NCBI RefSeq assembly: GCF_030296595.1
Contig: NZ_AP027731.1
Span: 3,162,001 to 3,226,000, forward strand
Length of the DNA: 64,000 nt
Origin: Naasia aerilata
GTDB taxonomy: Bacteria; Actinomycetota; Actinomycetes; Actinomycetales; Microbacteriaceae
Direction of reading: 5' to 3'
The notes beneath the pieces are model-generated. The model saw only the letters and a list, made by a program, of their open reading frames with translations. It was not told where the DNA came from and did not search any database. Position numbers and translations under genes: made by a program. Positions 63,723-64,000 of the stretch are shown here, in pieces. The first letter of the stretch is position 1; each line of letters begins with the position of its first letter.

Positions 63723-64000
63723 CTAGCCGGCGGCGACGTCGAGCGCCTCGGCGAGCGTGAACGCGCCCGAGTAGAGCGCCTTGCCGACGATCGCGCCCTC
63801 GATGCCGAGGGGCACGAGCTCCCGGAGCGCGGCGATGTCGTCGAGGCTCGAGACGCCGCCGGAGGCGACGACGGGCCGCTCGGTGCGGCGGGCGATCTCC
63901 TCGAGGAGCTCGAGATTCGGCCCGCGGAGGGTTCCGTCCTTGGTGACGTCGGTCACGACGTACCGGGCGCAGCCCGCGTCCTCGAGGCGGTCGAGCACCT
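63723..64000 (-). CDS. priA: Phosphoribosyl isomerase HisA/PriA (5' part outside window)
   Basis: C-terminal 92 residues of a HisA-type TIM barrel: [20 protein letters not shown] with the catalytic Asp, [20 protein letters not shown] (phosphate-binding), and [20 protein letters not shown]. In Actinobacteria lacking trpF this enzyme serves both histidine and tryptophan synthesis. Whether that holds here depends on trpF elsewhere. It ends 2 bases before the SseB-like start, so the two are co-transcribed. Confidence 0.93.
   Translation of the reverse strand, partial: VLDRLEDAGCARYVVTDVTKDGTLRGPNLELLEEIARRTERPVVASGGVSSLDDIAALRELVPLGIEGAIVGKALYSGAFTLAEALDVAAG

Overview
This is a high-GC actinobacterial chromosome segment, most probably from a member of the Microbacteriaceae. 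The evidence is the protein sequences, the gene order scpB-scpA-parA-xerD-NUDIX-pyrG, recN-nadK-tlyA, argC-J-B-D-F-H beside pheST, infC-rpmI-rplT, a DtxR-type iron box, GTGA/ATGA stop-start overlaps and many GTG starts. No phage, CRISPR array or insertion sequence was seen, and no tRNA gene was recognised.

Layout. 1-5740 (minus strand): chromosome segregation and nucleotide genes (scpB, scpA, parA, xerD, NUDIX hydrolase, pyrG). 5880-9522 (plus): a PQQ-type beta-propeller protein and a polytopic membrane protein. 9542-13207 (minus): recN, nadK, tlyA and a 44-residue ORF. 13273-17187 (plus): an iron-box-controlled siderophore ABC importer. 17178-20657 (minus): a HAD phosphatase, a TPR-like protein with a long Arg/Gly/Asp repeat region, and a MarR regulator. 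20736-32176: an accessory carbohydrate-type catabolic locus with aldehyde dehydrogenase, split transketolase, zinc dehydrogenase, CUT2-type ABC importer, SDR, a tagatose-epimerase-like TIM barrel and a second aldehyde dehydrogenase. Its two divergent transcription units share one palindromic operator. 32185-44489 (minus): two almost identical rrn operons (16S-23S-5S) in tandem. 44609-64000: tyrS, a SatD-like regulator with a membrane protein, a 3-methyladenine glycosylase, the arginine operon, pheST, a SpoU methyltransferase, infC-rpmI-rplT, a DUF1844 gene, a group II PLP decarboxylase, an SseB-like protein and the start of the hisA/priA region.

The most pervasive feature is one-base frameshifts in about twenty genes, many of them essential (pheS, pheT, tyrS, argB, argD, scpA). 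Nearly all are repaired by adding one G or C to a homopolymer, most often a run of four that should be five. This looks like homopolymer undercalling in the sequence, not gene decay, so I annotate these genes as single loci and give the place of each break.

The best candidate for undescribed biology is the 20.7-32.2 kb locus. It has an importer, a two-subunit transketolase and three to four dehydrogenases but no visible sugar kinase, which suggests a transketolase-based route for an unknown sugar or sugar analogue. Secondary points are an apparent AUC start codon for infC, a covarying dispersed hairpin element, and interleaved intergenic inverted repeats.
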